This document shows, one piece after another, positions 8,719-16,522 of a DNA stretch of 55,110 nt. Within the stretch, counting starts at the first letter, position 1. Each line of letters begins with the position of its first letter. Position numbers and translations under genes: made by a program. Source of the stretch: Actinomycetes bacterium (lineage in GTDB: Bacteria > Actinomycetota > Actinomycetes > Actinomycetales > Cellulomonadaceae); assembly GCA_021778635.1 (NCBI GenBank), contig JAJYCD010000012.1:1-55110 (forward strand). Direction: 5' to 3'. The notes below the pieces were generated by a model, which saw nothing but the letters and a program-made list of their open reading frames with translations, was not told the DNA's origin and searched no databases.

Positions 8719-9510
8719 CTAGCCGAGGACCTCGGCGAGGAACGCCTTCATCGCGGCCCAGCTCCGCCGCTCGGCGGTCGGCTGGAACTGCGAGCCGTGC
8801 TCGGGAGCGTTCGTCCCCGGTACCGAGAACGCGTGCATCGCACCGGAGTACGTCACGACCTGCCACTCGACGCCGGGGGCCTGCCGGAGCTCGTCCTGCC
8901 AGGCCGCGACGGCGGTGTCGGGGACGACGGGATCCGACCCGCCCGTGAGGACGAGGACTGACGCCCGGATCGCGGCCGCCTCGCCGGGCGGCCCGGTCTG
9001 CAGCCCGCCGTGGAACGACACCACGCCGGCGAGCTCCGCCCCCGACCGGGCGAGCTGGAGCGCGGTCGATCCGCCGAAGCAGTAGCCGATCGCCGCGAGC
9101 CGGGACGGGTCGACACCGGGCCCCGCCGCGAGCCGGGCGAGACCGGCCTGAGCCCGTGCGCGCAGCAGCGGGAGGTCGCGATAGAACCCGCGCGCGAGCT
9201 CGGACGCCTCGGCGCCGGTCGTCGGACGGACGCCCTCGCCGAAGATGTCGGCGGCGAGGGCCACGTAGCCGAGGCGTGCGAGCATCTCGCACCGCACGCG
9301 CACGTGATCACCCACCCCGAACCAGTCGTGCACCACGAGCACCCCGGGGTACGGACCGTCTCCGTCCGGTGCGGCGAGGTGACCCAGGAGGGACGTGCCG
9401 TCGTGCTCGTAGCGCACGTCCGCGGTCCGCACCGCGAACGGTGGGACGGGCTCACGGTCTCGCAGGGCGGCGAGGTCGGGGTGCAGGGGCTCGGAGTTCG
9501 CGGTGGTCAC
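8719..9510 (-). CDS. Dienelactone hydrolase family protein
   Basis: An alpha/beta hydrolase of about 263 aa counted from GTG 9510 (VTTANSEPLHPDL). The nucleophile elbow is GYCFGGS, with Cys in place of Ser as is typical for dienelactone hydrolases. The acid is probably Asp in TGGSDPVVP and the base His in SGAMHAFSVPG. VVHDWFGVGDHVRVRCEMLARLGY also matches the family. No signal peptide is seen, so it should be cytoplasmic. The natural substrate cannot be read from the sequence, and the neighbouring genes give no aromatic-degradation context. A longer ORF starts at 9549, but its extra residues are unlike the family. Confidence 0.85.
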   Translation of the reverse strand: MTTANSEPLHPDLAALRDREPVPPFAVRTADVRYEHDGTSLLGHLAAPDGDGPYPGVLVVHDWFGVGDHVRVRCEMLARLGYVALAADIFGEGVRPTTGAEASELARGFYRDLPLLRARAQAGLARLAAGPGVDPSRLAAIGYCFGGSTALQLARSGAELAGVVSFHGGLQTGPPGEAAAIRASVLVLTGGSDPVVPDTAVAAWQDELRQAPGVEWQVVTYSGAMHAFSVPGTNAPEHGSQFQPTAERRSWAAMKAFLAEVLG

Positions 9511-9574
9511 GGCATCATCGTGCGGCCTGTCGCGCCCGTCGCGCGGCACCGCGCCCGGCGCGCCGCACCAGCGG

Positions 9575-10240
9575 TCACGAGGCCAGGCGCAGGACCGGCG
9601 TCCCGTCCGGGAGCGTGATCTGCACCATCGCGACGTCGGAGCGAGCGAGGGCGGTGCCGCTCGTGAACGTCACCTCGGCGCCCGCGTGCGCCGTCCAGGT
9701 CCCCAGGTCGTGGACGACCCCGTTCCGGTCGACGGCCTGCAGCCCGTAGGTCGCGTCGGTCGACCAGGACCCGCTCGCGGCGTACCGGCAGTCGAGCGCG
9801 ATGCGCGTGCCCCACGGGACGTCCTCGAGTGCGGCGGTCGCGGTGAGCGGCGTTGCCATGACCGCGGTCATCGCCACCGGCTCGGTGCCGCCACGGGGCG
9901 CGCGGACCAGCAGCGAGACCACGAGCACGAGTGCCACCAGGCTCGCTGCGGCGACCCCGGCCAGGGTGCCCACCATCCATCGGCGACGGCGTCCTACCGT
10001 GGCCGCCTGGCGCAGCAGTCCCGGCAGGAGCGTGTCGGGGACCGGTGGCGCCGGGTCCTCGAGATCGCGCGCGGTCAGGCCCGCCAGCGCGGCCGACAGG
10101 CCCGTGAGCTGGCCGACGCGCTCGGTGCAGGCGGTGCACGTCGCGAGATGGGCCTCGAACGCGGACCTCTCGGCGTCGGACAGCAGCCCCAGCACGTACG
10201 CGGCGTCCTCCTGCTCGAACGGGTCGGGTCGTCCGGTCAT
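9575..10240 (-). CDS. Zinc-binding anti-sigma factor (RskA/RslA-like)
   Basis: This 221-aa membrane protein has an N-terminal anti-sigma domain whose ZAS motif is visible as HLATCTAC (H-x3-C-x2-C) near residue 30. One transmembrane helix follows at about residues 85-110 (WMVGTLAGVAAASLVALVLVVSLLV). The C-terminal extracytoplasmic part has the RskA-type end (VTFTSGTALARSDVAMVQITLPDGTPVLRLA). It should hold the upstream sigma factor at the membrane until a redox or envelope signal releases it. Its ATG overlaps the sigma stop (ATGA), indicating coupled synthesis. Confidence 0.92.
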   Translation of the reverse strand: MTGRPDPFEQEDAAYVLGLLSDAERSAFEAHLATCTACTERVGQLTGLSAALAGLTARDLEDPAPPVPDTLLPGLLRQAATVGRRRRWMVGTLAGVAAASLVALVLVVSLLVRAPRGGTEPVAMTAVMATPLTATAALEDVPWGTRIALDCRYAASGSWSTDATYGLQAVDRNGVVHDLGTWTAHAGAEVTFTSGTALARSDVAMVQITLPDGTPVLRLAS

Positions 10241-10764
10241 GCCTCACCTCCCATGTCGATGACGGCCACGCGGAGAGCGTGCAGCGCGTAGTGCGTGCGT
10301 GACTTGACCGTGCCCGGTGGGACGCCGAGCCGTTCGGCCGCGTCGGCGATCGACGCACCGCGGAGGTAGCACTCGAGCAGCACCTCCCGATGCTCGACCG
10401 ACAGCGTGCGCAGGGCGGCGAGGAGCAGCTGCCGGTCGACGGCCTGGTCCGTCGAGTCGTCGACCGCGCGCTCGGGAAGCTGGTCGGTGACGAGCTCGGG
10501 GCGACGGCTCGCGGCGCGCCACTCGTCGATCGCGATGCGCCGGGCGACCGTGAACAACCAGCCCCGCGCGGAGCCGTCGGTCTCGTCGAGGACTCGTGGG
10601 TGGCGCCAGGCCCGCAGCAGCGTCTCCTGGACGACGTCCTGCGCGCGGGCGCGATCGCCGCCGGTCAGGCCGACCGCATACGTCCACAGCGCACGACCGT
10701 ACTGGTCGTGCAGCGCGCGCAGCAGGTCCGCGTCGGTGGTGGCCACGCTCGCGACACTAGCCAC
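10237..10764 (-). CDS. ECF RNA polymerase sigma factor (SigL/SigK-like)
   Basis: A 175-aa (or 169-aa) extracytoplasmic-function sigma factor. Region 2 runs from LLRALHDQYGRALWTYAVGL through DVVQETLLRAWRHP and GWLFTVARRIAIDEWR. Region 4 is AALRTLSVEHREVLLECYLRGASIADAAERLGVPPGTVKSRTHYALHALR. Start GTG 10764 overlaps the upstream membrane-protein gene by 8 bases; GTG 10746 gives a small gap. The promoter pair found upstream resembles the motif described for M. tuberculosis SigL (TGAACC then CGTgtr), which supports a SigL-like specificity and autoregulation. Confidence 0.93.
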   Translation of the reverse strand: MASVASVATTDADLLRALHDQYGRALWTYAVGLTGGDRARAQDVVQETLLRAWRHPRVLDETDGSARGWLFTVARRIAIDEWRAASRRPELVTDQLPERAVDDSTDQAVDRQLLLAALRTLSVEHREVLLECYLRGASIADAAERLGVPPGTVKSRTHYALHALRVAVIDMGGEA

Positions 10765-11212
10765 GGTCGCCGCCGTCGGCCGCCCGACGAGCCATGAGCG
10801 GGCGGTCCGAGCGGCCGTGGTCGGCCGGCCGGTCGACCGGTCGCGACCGGACTAGCAGGACCGCCGCGCCGAGCCCGAGGGCGACCGCACCGTAGTCCCC
10901 GACCTGGGCCAGGACCTGGGGTGCGCCGCCGGCGGTCTCGTGCACGCCGGCGAGACCGTGGAGCACGGAGAGCCAGAACGCGCCCGCGGTCGCCGCACCG
11001 AGACCGGCCGCGGCGACCAGCGGCAGCCAGTGGCGCCACACCAGGACCGTCAGTGCGAGACCCAGCGCGGCAGCCGCGTTCACCAGGAACAGCGGGCCGA
11101 CGACGGCGACGTCCCGGAACCCCTGTGCCCACAGGTCCAGGTGAACGACTCCGGTGAGCATCACCGCGGCCGCGGTGAGCCCGCGGAGCAGGTCGACGAT
11201 CGGTGTCCTCAT
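10757..11212 (-). CDS. Small integral membrane protein in the sigma operon
   Basis: About 151 aa starting MRTPIVDLLRGLTAAAVMLTGVVHLDLWAQGF. Four hydrophobic segments are visible: residues ~8-25, ~37-58, ~63-82 and ~98-118. I do not recognise a named family; the size and four helices recall DoxX-like or other small actinobacterial membrane proteins. It is the first gene of the operon with the ECF sigma and anti-sigma factors, so it may be a sensor or a member of the regulon. Transcription from the minus-strand promoter at 11220-11247 would begin almost at the ATG. Confidence 0.75.
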   Translation of the reverse strand: MRTPIVDLLRGLTAAAVMLTGVVHLDLWAQGFRDVAVVGPLFLVNAAAALGLALTVLVWRHWLPLVAAAGLGAATAGAFWLSVLHGLAGVHETAGGAPQVLAQVGDYGAVALGLGAAVLLVRSRPVDRPADHGRSDRPLMARRAADGGDRG

Positions 11213-11219
11213 GTCCCTC

Positions 11220-11247
11220 ACCACGCCGGCCGAGCCGATTCGGTTCA
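11220..11247 (-). promoter_or_regulatory. SigL-like ECF promoter of the sigma operon
   Basis: On the minus strand, TGAACC (11247-11242) and CGTGGT (11225-11220) are separated by 16 bases. The -10 ends 7 bases before the ATG at 11212, implying an mRNA with almost no leader. The elements match those of the divergent lipoprotein promoter. Confidence 0.7.
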
Positions 11248-11284
11248 CCGACGCGCCCCGTGGCCGAGCTCGTCGCGACCGAGA

Positions 11285-11312
11285 TGAACCTCGACGGCCC
11301 GCGCGTCGTGTG
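11285..11312 (+). promoter_or_regulatory. SigL-like ECF promoter of the lipoprotein gene
   Basis: TGAACC at 11285-11290 and CGTGTG at 11307-11312 are separated by 16 bases, the same spacing as in the divergent promoter. A leader of roughly 50 bases leads to ATG 11373, which follows an AGAAGGAG ribosome-binding site. Confidence 0.7.
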
Positions 11313-11372
11313 CCAGGGGGTCAGCACGTCCCGCGCACCGACCGGACGCCCGTCCGGCAGAAGGAGTCCGCC

Positions 11373-11918
11373 ATGCGTCGTCCCCTCGATCAGCTCCCGA
11401 CCCGGTTCGGCCGGGTCGTCGTCCCCGTCGCGCTCGTCGCCGTGCTCGCTGCGGCCTGCAGCTCGACGCCCGCCCCCGTCGCGCCCGCCGCCTCGACCCC
11501 CAGAGCCGCGGCCTCGGCCACGTCCTCCGCCGCCGTGACGATCGCCACGCGGTCCGGTACGCCCGGCACCTACCTGACGGACGGCTCCGGTCGCGCGCTG
11601 TACCTGTTCATGAGCGACACCGCCACCACGTCGACCTGCAGCGGTGCGTGCGCCACGGCGTGGCCACCGCTCACGGCGACGGGCACCCCCGCGGTCGCCG
11701 GCAGTGCGACGGCGTCGAAGCTGGGCAGCCTCACCCGCGCGGACGGCACCAGGCAGGTCACGTACGGAGGTCACCCGCTGTACTACTTCGCCCCGGACAC
11801 CGCGCCGGGTCAGACCAAGGGCCAGGGCAAGAACGGGTTCGGCGCGCTGTGGTGGCTGGTCGACCCGGCCGGCTCGGCGATCACCGGCGCCTCGCCGTCC
11901 GCGAGCTCCGGCTACTGA
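11373..11918 (+). CDS. Lipoprotein with Yx(FWY)xxD motifs (COG4315-like)
   Basis: A 181-aa secreted lipoprotein: basic N-terminus, hydrophobic core and lipobox LAAAC at about residues 26-30, so it should be anchored to the outer face of the membrane. After a Pro/Ala/Ser-rich linker it carries two family repeats with the Yx(FWY)xxD motif, YLFMSD and YYFAPD, each near CSGACATAWPPL-like or GHPLY sequence. The molecular role of the family is not established. It faces the ECF sigma operon and shares its promoter motif, so it is probably under that sigma factor. Its 3' end overlaps the convergent MFS gene by 7 bases. Confidence 0.85.
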   Translation: MRRPLDQLPTRFGRVVVPVALVAVLAAACSSTPAPVAPAASTPRAAASATSSAAVTIATRSGTPGTYLTDGSGRALYLFMSDTATTSTCSGACATAWPPLTATGTPAVAGSATASKLGSLTRADGTRQVTYGGHPLYYFAPDTAPGQTKGQGKNGFGALWWLVDPAGSAITGASPSASSGY

Positions 11919-13375
11919 ACGCCGGGAGCACGCAGCGCCGCCCGGTTGTTCCGCACGCCGCGAACCAGGTCGATCACCCCGATCAGCAGAGCCAGCGCGG
12001 TGATGGCCGCGCAGGCTCGCAGGCCGTGGCTCACGGCGACCGCGGGGTCCCCGGTGCTCCGCAGGCCCGCGAAGTAGAGCGAGCCGATCGCCGCGATCCC
12101 GGTCGCGGTGCCGAGGCGCTGGCCGGTCTGCAGCACCCCACCGGCGGCCCCGGCGCGCTGGACGGGCACCTGGGCGAGCGTCAGGGTCTGGTTCGGGGAG
12201 ATCACGAGCCCGCTGCCGAGGCCCGCGAGGAGCAGGGGGAGCGCGGTCCACCAGCCGAGGTCGGACGCCGCGCCGTGGTGGTCGATCACGGTGTCGGTGA
12301 CCAGCAGACCGACGATGAACAGCACGAGCCCGGCCACGACCAGGCCGCGGCCGAACCGGTGCACGAGGCGGCCGCCGATCAGCGCGGCCGCCGCCGAGCC
12401 GAGGGCGAACGAGGTGATCGCGACCCCGGCGAGCAGCGGGGAGTACCCGAGCCCGTTCTGGAAGTAGAGCGTCAGGACGAAGAAGATCCCCGTGAAGCCC
12501 GCGAAGTAGACGAGCGCGAGCGTGGCGCCCGCCGAGTAGCTCGCCAGGCGGAACAACGAGACGTCGACCATCGGGGCCCGCCCGCCTGCGAGGTAACGGC
12601 GCTCCCACCAGGCGAACCCGCCGAGGATCGCGAGGCCGGCCGCGATCCAGATCGCGTCCGTCGCTCGCCAGGCCTCGCCGCTCACCAGCGGCCACAGGAT
12701 CGCCACGACACCCGCGCCGAGGGCGAGGACGCCGACCGGGTCGAGATCGCGGTCACCGGCGGCGGTCGGGCGCCGCGACGGCGGGAGGTACCGGTACGCA
12801 AGGACGATCGCGAGGGCCCCGACGGGCACGTTCACGAAGAAGATCCAGCGCCAGCCGACGTCCACGCCGAACACCGCGATGAGGGCGCCCCCGAGCACCG
12901 GTCCGATCGCGGTCGAGATCCCGATGACCGTGCCGAGCCGCCCGAACGCCCGACCGCGTTCCTGACCGCGGAAGAGCTGCTGGATGAGCCCGGACACCTG
13001 CGGGTTGATGATGCCCCCGCCGACCCCCTGCAGCAGGCGGGCGAGCACGAGCCACGTCGGGTTCGGCGCGATCCCGGCAAGCATGCTGCTCACCGTGAAG
13101 ACCACCACGCCGACGACGAACAACGTCCGCCGTCCGCGCATGTCGCCGAGCCGCCCGGCGGCGACGAGCACCAGGCCGAAGCTCAGCGCATAGCCCGAGA
13201 CGATCCACTGCAGCTCGCCGTCGCTCGCGCCGAGGCCGGCCCGGATCGACGGGAGCGCGACGTTGACGATGCTCACGTCCAGCAGGGTCATGAACCCGGC
13301 GGTCAGGCAGACCGTGAGCGCCTTCCAGCGCTGCGGGTCCGGCTCGTACGTCGTCTCGTCCGCGGTGCCGGTCAC
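11912..13375 (-). CDS. MFS transporter, DHA2-type drug exporter
   Basis: This 487-aa protein is the usual length of 14-helix major facilitator exporters. It begins with helix 1 (ALTVCLTAGFMTLLDVSIVNVALPSI), typical of the DHA2/EmrB-QacA group. It continues with GRLGDMRGRRTLF (motif A) and VLGGALIAVFGVDVGWRWIFFVNVPVGALAI (motif C region). It should export toxic compounds using the proton gradient; the substrate is unknown. No regulator is adjacent. The stop overlaps the end of the convergent lipoprotein gene. Confidence 0.9.
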   Translation of the reverse strand: MTGTADETTYEPDPQRWKALTVCLTAGFMTLLDVSIVNVALPSIRAGLGASDGELQWIVSGYALSFGLVLVAAGRLGDMRGRRTLFVVGVVVFTVSSMLAGIAPNPTWLVLARLLQGVGGGIINPQVSGLIQQLFRGQERGRAFGRLGTVIGISTAIGPVLGGALIAVFGVDVGWRWIFFVNVPVGALAIVLAYRYLPPSRRPTAAGDRDLDPVGVLALGAGVVAILWPLVSGEAWRATDAIWIAAGLAILGGFAWWERRYLAGGRAPMVDVSLFRLASYSAGATLALVYFAGFTGIFFVLTLYFQNGLGYSPLLAGVAITSFALGSAAAALIGGRLVHRFGRGLVVAGLVLFIVGLLVTDTVIDHHGAASDLGWWTALPLLLAGLGSGLVISPNQTLTLAQVPVQRAGAAGGVLQTGQRLGTATGIAAIGSLYFAGLRSTGDPAVAVSHGLRACAAITALALLIGVIDLVRGVRNNRAALRAPGVQ

Positions 13376-13448
13376 CGACGCAATCTACCCGTGCGCGCCG
13401 GCACCTCGGTGCGGGGCCCGGGTTCCCGCCGCGCGGGGCGCCCCGATC

Positions 13449-13889
13449 TCAGTCCGGCACCCGCTCGAGCACGAAGACCGGGATCTCGCGCGTCGTCTTG
13501 CGCTGGTAGGCGGCGTAGTCGGGGTACGCCGCGACGGCGCGCTCCCACCAGAGCGCCTTCTCGTCCCCGTGCACCTCGCGCGCGACCATGTCCCACTTCT
13601 GCGGGCCGTCCTGCAGCTCGACCTCGGGATGGTGCACCACGTTCGCGTACCACGCGGGGTTCTTCGGCGCGCCGCCGAGGGAGGCGACGATCGCGTACGT
13701 CCCGTCGTGCTCGACGCGCATGAGCGGGGTCTTCCGGAGCTTGCCCGAGGACGCACCGACGGACGTGAGGATCACCACCGGCATCCCGCGCAGGGTCAGC
13801 CCCTGCGTGCCGCCCGAGGACTCGTACAGCTCGACCTGCTCGCGGGCCCACGCCGTGGTGCCCGGCTCGTACTCTCCGACAAGAGGCAT
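13449..13889 (-). CDS. Nitroreductase-family deazaflavin-dependent oxidoreductase (DDN-like)
   Basis: This 146-aa protein has the split-barrel DDN/F420-type pattern: [63 protein letters not shown], then [16 protein letters not shown] at the end. Actinobacterial relatives bind coenzyme F420 and reduce quinones or nitro compounds. Activity here is inferred from family. ATG 13889 was chosen because family similarity begins at [10 protein letters not shown]; the longer ORF upstream is antisense-like overlap with the next gene. Confidence 0.88.
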   Translation of the reverse strand: MPLVGEYEPGTTAWAREQVELYESSGGTQGLTLRGMPVVILTSVGASSGKLRKTPLMRVEHDGTYAIVASLGGAPKNPAWYANVVHHPEVELQDGPQKWDMVAREVHGDEKALWWERAVAAYPDYAAYQRKTTREIPVFVLERVPD

Positions 13890-13903
13890 GGACCCAGGAG
13901 ACC

Positions 13904-15406
13904 TCACGCCTCGCGACGACGCAAGGCCACCGGCGACGACGGCCGGGCGCCGCGCGCGTGCCGCACCGCGAGCCACAGGACCGGGACGACCAGCGCGCCG
14001 GAGATCCCGGCGAGCCACGCGAAGCCGAGCGCGACCATGATCGCCCCGGAGCCGATCGCCCCGAGCGCCGCGGCGGCGTTCATCGCCGAGTCGCCGGCAC
14101 CCTGCACGAGCGGGCGAGACGCCGCCGGCACCGACTGGGACAGCATCGTCGAGGCCGGCACGGTCACGACCGACCAGCCGAGACCGAGCAGGAACAGGCC
14201 GACGACGACGACGCCGGCCGACGACGGTGCCGCCACGTTGAGGAGCGCGGACAGCACCAGGACTCCCTGGCCCGCCAGGATCACGGGCATCCGACCGAAC
14301 CGGTCCGCGGCCGACCCGACGAGCGGGGCGAACGCGTACATGCCGAGCACATGGATGCTGATCGTGATGCCGACGATCGTGATCGAGTGCCCGTGCATCG
14401 CGAGGCTCACCGGTGTCATCGTCATGACCGAGACCATCGCGACGTGCGCGAGAACCAGGGCGGCCAGGGCGAACCTCGCGTCGGGCACCTGACGGATCTC
14501 GCCGAGGGCTCGCCGGAGGTTCACGGGCGACGGTCCGGGAGTCGGCGGAGTGTCGGCGGCTGTCGCGGCGCCGGCGGTGCCTGCGGTGCCGGCGGTGCCT
14601 GCCGTGCCTGCGGTGCCTGCGGTGCCGGCCGTCCGGCGATGCGCGGCGGCGACGGCCAGCGGGTCGGGTCGCATGCGGAACCACACGGTCGCGGCGGTCA
14701 CGGTGAGGAGCACCGCACCGATGACGAACGCACCGGAGAGAGCGGGCAGCCCGAGCCGGGACTCGACGGCCTTGCCGGGGATCCCGAGGTTCGGACCGAG
14801 CACCGCGCCGAGGGTCCCGACCCACACGACGAGCGACAGGCTGCGGGCACGGTGCGCGGGAAGCGCGAGGTCCGTCGCTGCGAAGCGCGACTGCAGACCC
14901 GCGGCGGACCCGGCACCGAGCGCCATCATCCCGGCGACCATCACGATCACCGACGTCGTCGCCGCGGCGACGACGAGGAGGGCGGCACCGAACGCTGCCG
15001 AGCCCCACGCGAGCGTCAGCGCGCGCCGCCGACCGTGCCGTGCGGCGAGCATGCCGAGCGGGAGGGCCAGGAGAGCCGCACCGATGGTCACCGAGGCACG
15101 TGCGATTCCCGCCCAGGCCTCCGACCGGGTGACCTCCTGGGCGAGCAGGACGCCGATCGACGGTGCGGCACCGATGCCGAGGGACCCGAGAACCTGAGCG
15201 ACGAGAAGGACCCGGAGGGTGCGCCGACGGGCCACCGCGACCTCCGGCAGGTCGAGCCAGGAGGCGTCGGACCTGTCAGCGGGGTCCGCGGCGTCCGGCA
15301 CGCCGGTCCGGCGGTGCCCGTCGTCTGCTGCGTCGTCCGCCGCGACGTCGGCTGCGCCCGCCGACGTCGATCCCGCCGACGTCGATCCCACCGTCTCCGG
15401 TTCCAC
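13904..15406 (-). CDS. MFS transporter, 12-helix
   Basis: This 500-aa protein has a 60-residue Ala/Asp/Ser-rich N-terminal extension, then about 12 hydrophobic helices starting at [30 protein letters not shown], with [18 protein letters not shown] as motif A. Its central cytoplasmic loop contains an Ala-Gly-Thr repeat encoded by a 9-bp tandem array (14576-14629). The substrate is unknown; similar actinobacterial proteins are annotated as general or drug transporters. Start GTG 15406 lies 6 bases after TAGGGT, which suggests a leaderless transcript. Confidence 0.85.
   Translation of the reverse strand: MEPETVGSTSAGSTSAGAADVAADDAADDGHRRTGVPDAADPADRSDASWLDLPEVAVARRRTLRVLLVAQVLGSLGIGAAPSIGVLLAQEVTRSEAWAGIARASVTIGAALLALPLGMLAARHGRRRALTLAWGSAAFGAALLVVAAATTSVIVMVAGMMALGAGSAAGLQSRFAATDLALPAHRARSLSLVVWVGTLGAVLGPNLGIPGKAVESRLGLPALSGAFVIGAVLLTVTAATVWFRMRPDPLAVAAAHRRTAGTAGTAGTAGTAGTAGTAGAATAADTPPTPGPSPVNLRRALGEIRQVPDARFALAALVLAHVAMVSVMTMTPVSLAMHGHSITIVGITISIHVLGMYAFAPLVGSAADRFGRMPVILAGQGVLVLSALLNVAAPSSAGVVVVGLFLLGLGWSVVTVPASTMLSQSVPAASRPLVQGAGDSAMNAAAALGAIGSGAIMVALGFAWLAGISGALVVPVLWLAVRHARGARPSSPVALRRREA
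14576..14629. repeat. 9-bp tandem repeat inside the MFS gene
   Basis: Six units of the form GGTGCCTGC/GGTGCCGGC encode repeated Ala-Gly-Thr on the minus strand, in the loop between the two halves of the transporter. Slippage would change the loop length in frame. Confidence 0.85.
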
Positions 15407-15412
15407 GGAGAG

Positions 15413-15418
15413 ACCCTA
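15413..15418 (-). promoter_or_regulatory. -10 box TAGGGT of the MFS gene (leaderless type)
   Basis: Minus-strand TAGGGT is followed by 6 bases and then the GTG start at 15406, placing the predicted transcription start at the start codon. No convincing -35 box is seen. Confidence 0.5.
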
Positions 15419-15508
15419 TGCCCCCACCGGTATCCACCCGGCGCGGACGTCCCGCACCCCGCTGGCGACCTGCTCGGGTCGCGACGGCATCGAGGGCAGA
15501 CTGGGCGC

Positions 15509-16522
15509 ATGACAGGTGACGACCAGATCGTGCGGAGCCGGCTCTGGCGGGACGGTGTCCTCGAGGCGGAGGACTTCCCGTTCGAGCGCACCTCCGACTA
15601 CCTGAGCCAGGAGGACTGTCTCGTCTGGGTCGACCTGTGCGCCCCGGACCCCGCGCACCTGAGCGAGCTGGCCCAGGAGCTCGCGCTCGACCCGCTCGCC
15701 GTCGAGGACGCCCTGGCGCGGCAGGAGCGGGTCAAGTCGATCCGGTACGCGACGCACACCTTCCTCACGGTGTACGCCACCTCGCTCGCCGACCGCGACG
15801 CGTCGCCGGCGCTGCGCGAGACGGGCCTGCGGATCTCCCGCGTCTCGGTGTTCGTGCTGCCCCGCGGGATCGTGACGGTGCGGCAGGGCCCGGGGTTCGA
15901 CGTCGACGAGGTCGTCCGGCGCTGGGACGACAACGCCGACGTCCTCAAGCACGGGGTCGGGGCGTTGGTGCACGGGCTGCTCGACGTCGTCGTCGACGGT
16001 CACTTCGAGGCGGTCGAGATCCTCGACGACGAGATGGAGGGCCTCGAGGACCGGCTGTTCGACGACCGCGCCTCGACGAACGAGCTGCAGCGTCAGACGT
16101 ACCGGATCCGCCGTGATCTCGTGGAGCTCCGCCGCGTGGTCCTGCCGATGCGCGAGGTCGTGAACACCGTGCTGCGTCGCCACAAGGACCTCAACGCGCC
16201 GTCCGAGCTCGATGCCTGGTACGACGACCTCTACGACCACGTCCTGCGTGCCTCGGAGTGGACCGAGTCGTTGCGCGACATGATCACGACGATCTTCGAG
16301 ACCAACCTGTCGCTGCAGGACGCGCGCCTGAACACCGTGATGAAGAAGCTCACCGCGTGGGCCGCGATCATCGCGGTGCCGACGGCCGTCACGGGGTACT
16401 TCGGTCAGAACGTGCCCTACCCGGGATTCGCGCAGCACTCCGGGTTCGTGCTGAGCGTGGCCGTCATCGTCGGGCTCGCGCTGGCGCTGTACGTGTCGTT
16501 CAAGCGCCGCGACTGGCTCTGA
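15509..16522 (+). CDS. CorA-like divalent cation transporter
   Basis: This 337-aa protein has a long acidic cytoplasmic N-domain with the coiled DDEMEGLEDRLFDDRASTNELQRQTYRIRRDLVELRRVVLPMREVV stretch. It ends in two transmembrane helices (KLTAWAAIIAVPTAVTGYFGQN and SGFVLSVAVIVGLALALYVSF) and a basic tail KRRDWL. Classical CorA proteins have Gly-Met-Asn at the end of the first helix; here it reads YFGQNVPYPGF, so Met is Gln. Transport of Mg or another divalent ion is therefore inferred from family, with specificity open. The 3' end overlaps the convergent GH15 gene by 23 bases. Confidence 0.87.
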   Translation: MTGDDQIVRSRLWRDGVLEAEDFPFERTSDYLSQEDCLVWVDLCAPDPAHLSELAQELALDPLAVEDALARQERVKSIRYATHTFLTVYATSLADRDASPALRETGLRISRVSVFVLPRGIVTVRQGPGFDVDEVVRRWDDNADVLKHGVGALVHGLLDVVVDGHFEAVEILDDEMEGLEDRLFDDRASTNELQRQTYRIRRDLVELRRVVLPMREVVNTVLRRHKDLNAPSELDAWYDDLYDHVLRASEWTESLRDMITTIFETNLSLQDARLNTVMKKLTAWAAIIAVPTAVTGYFGQNVPYPGFAQHSGFVLSVAVIVGLALALYVSFKRRDWL

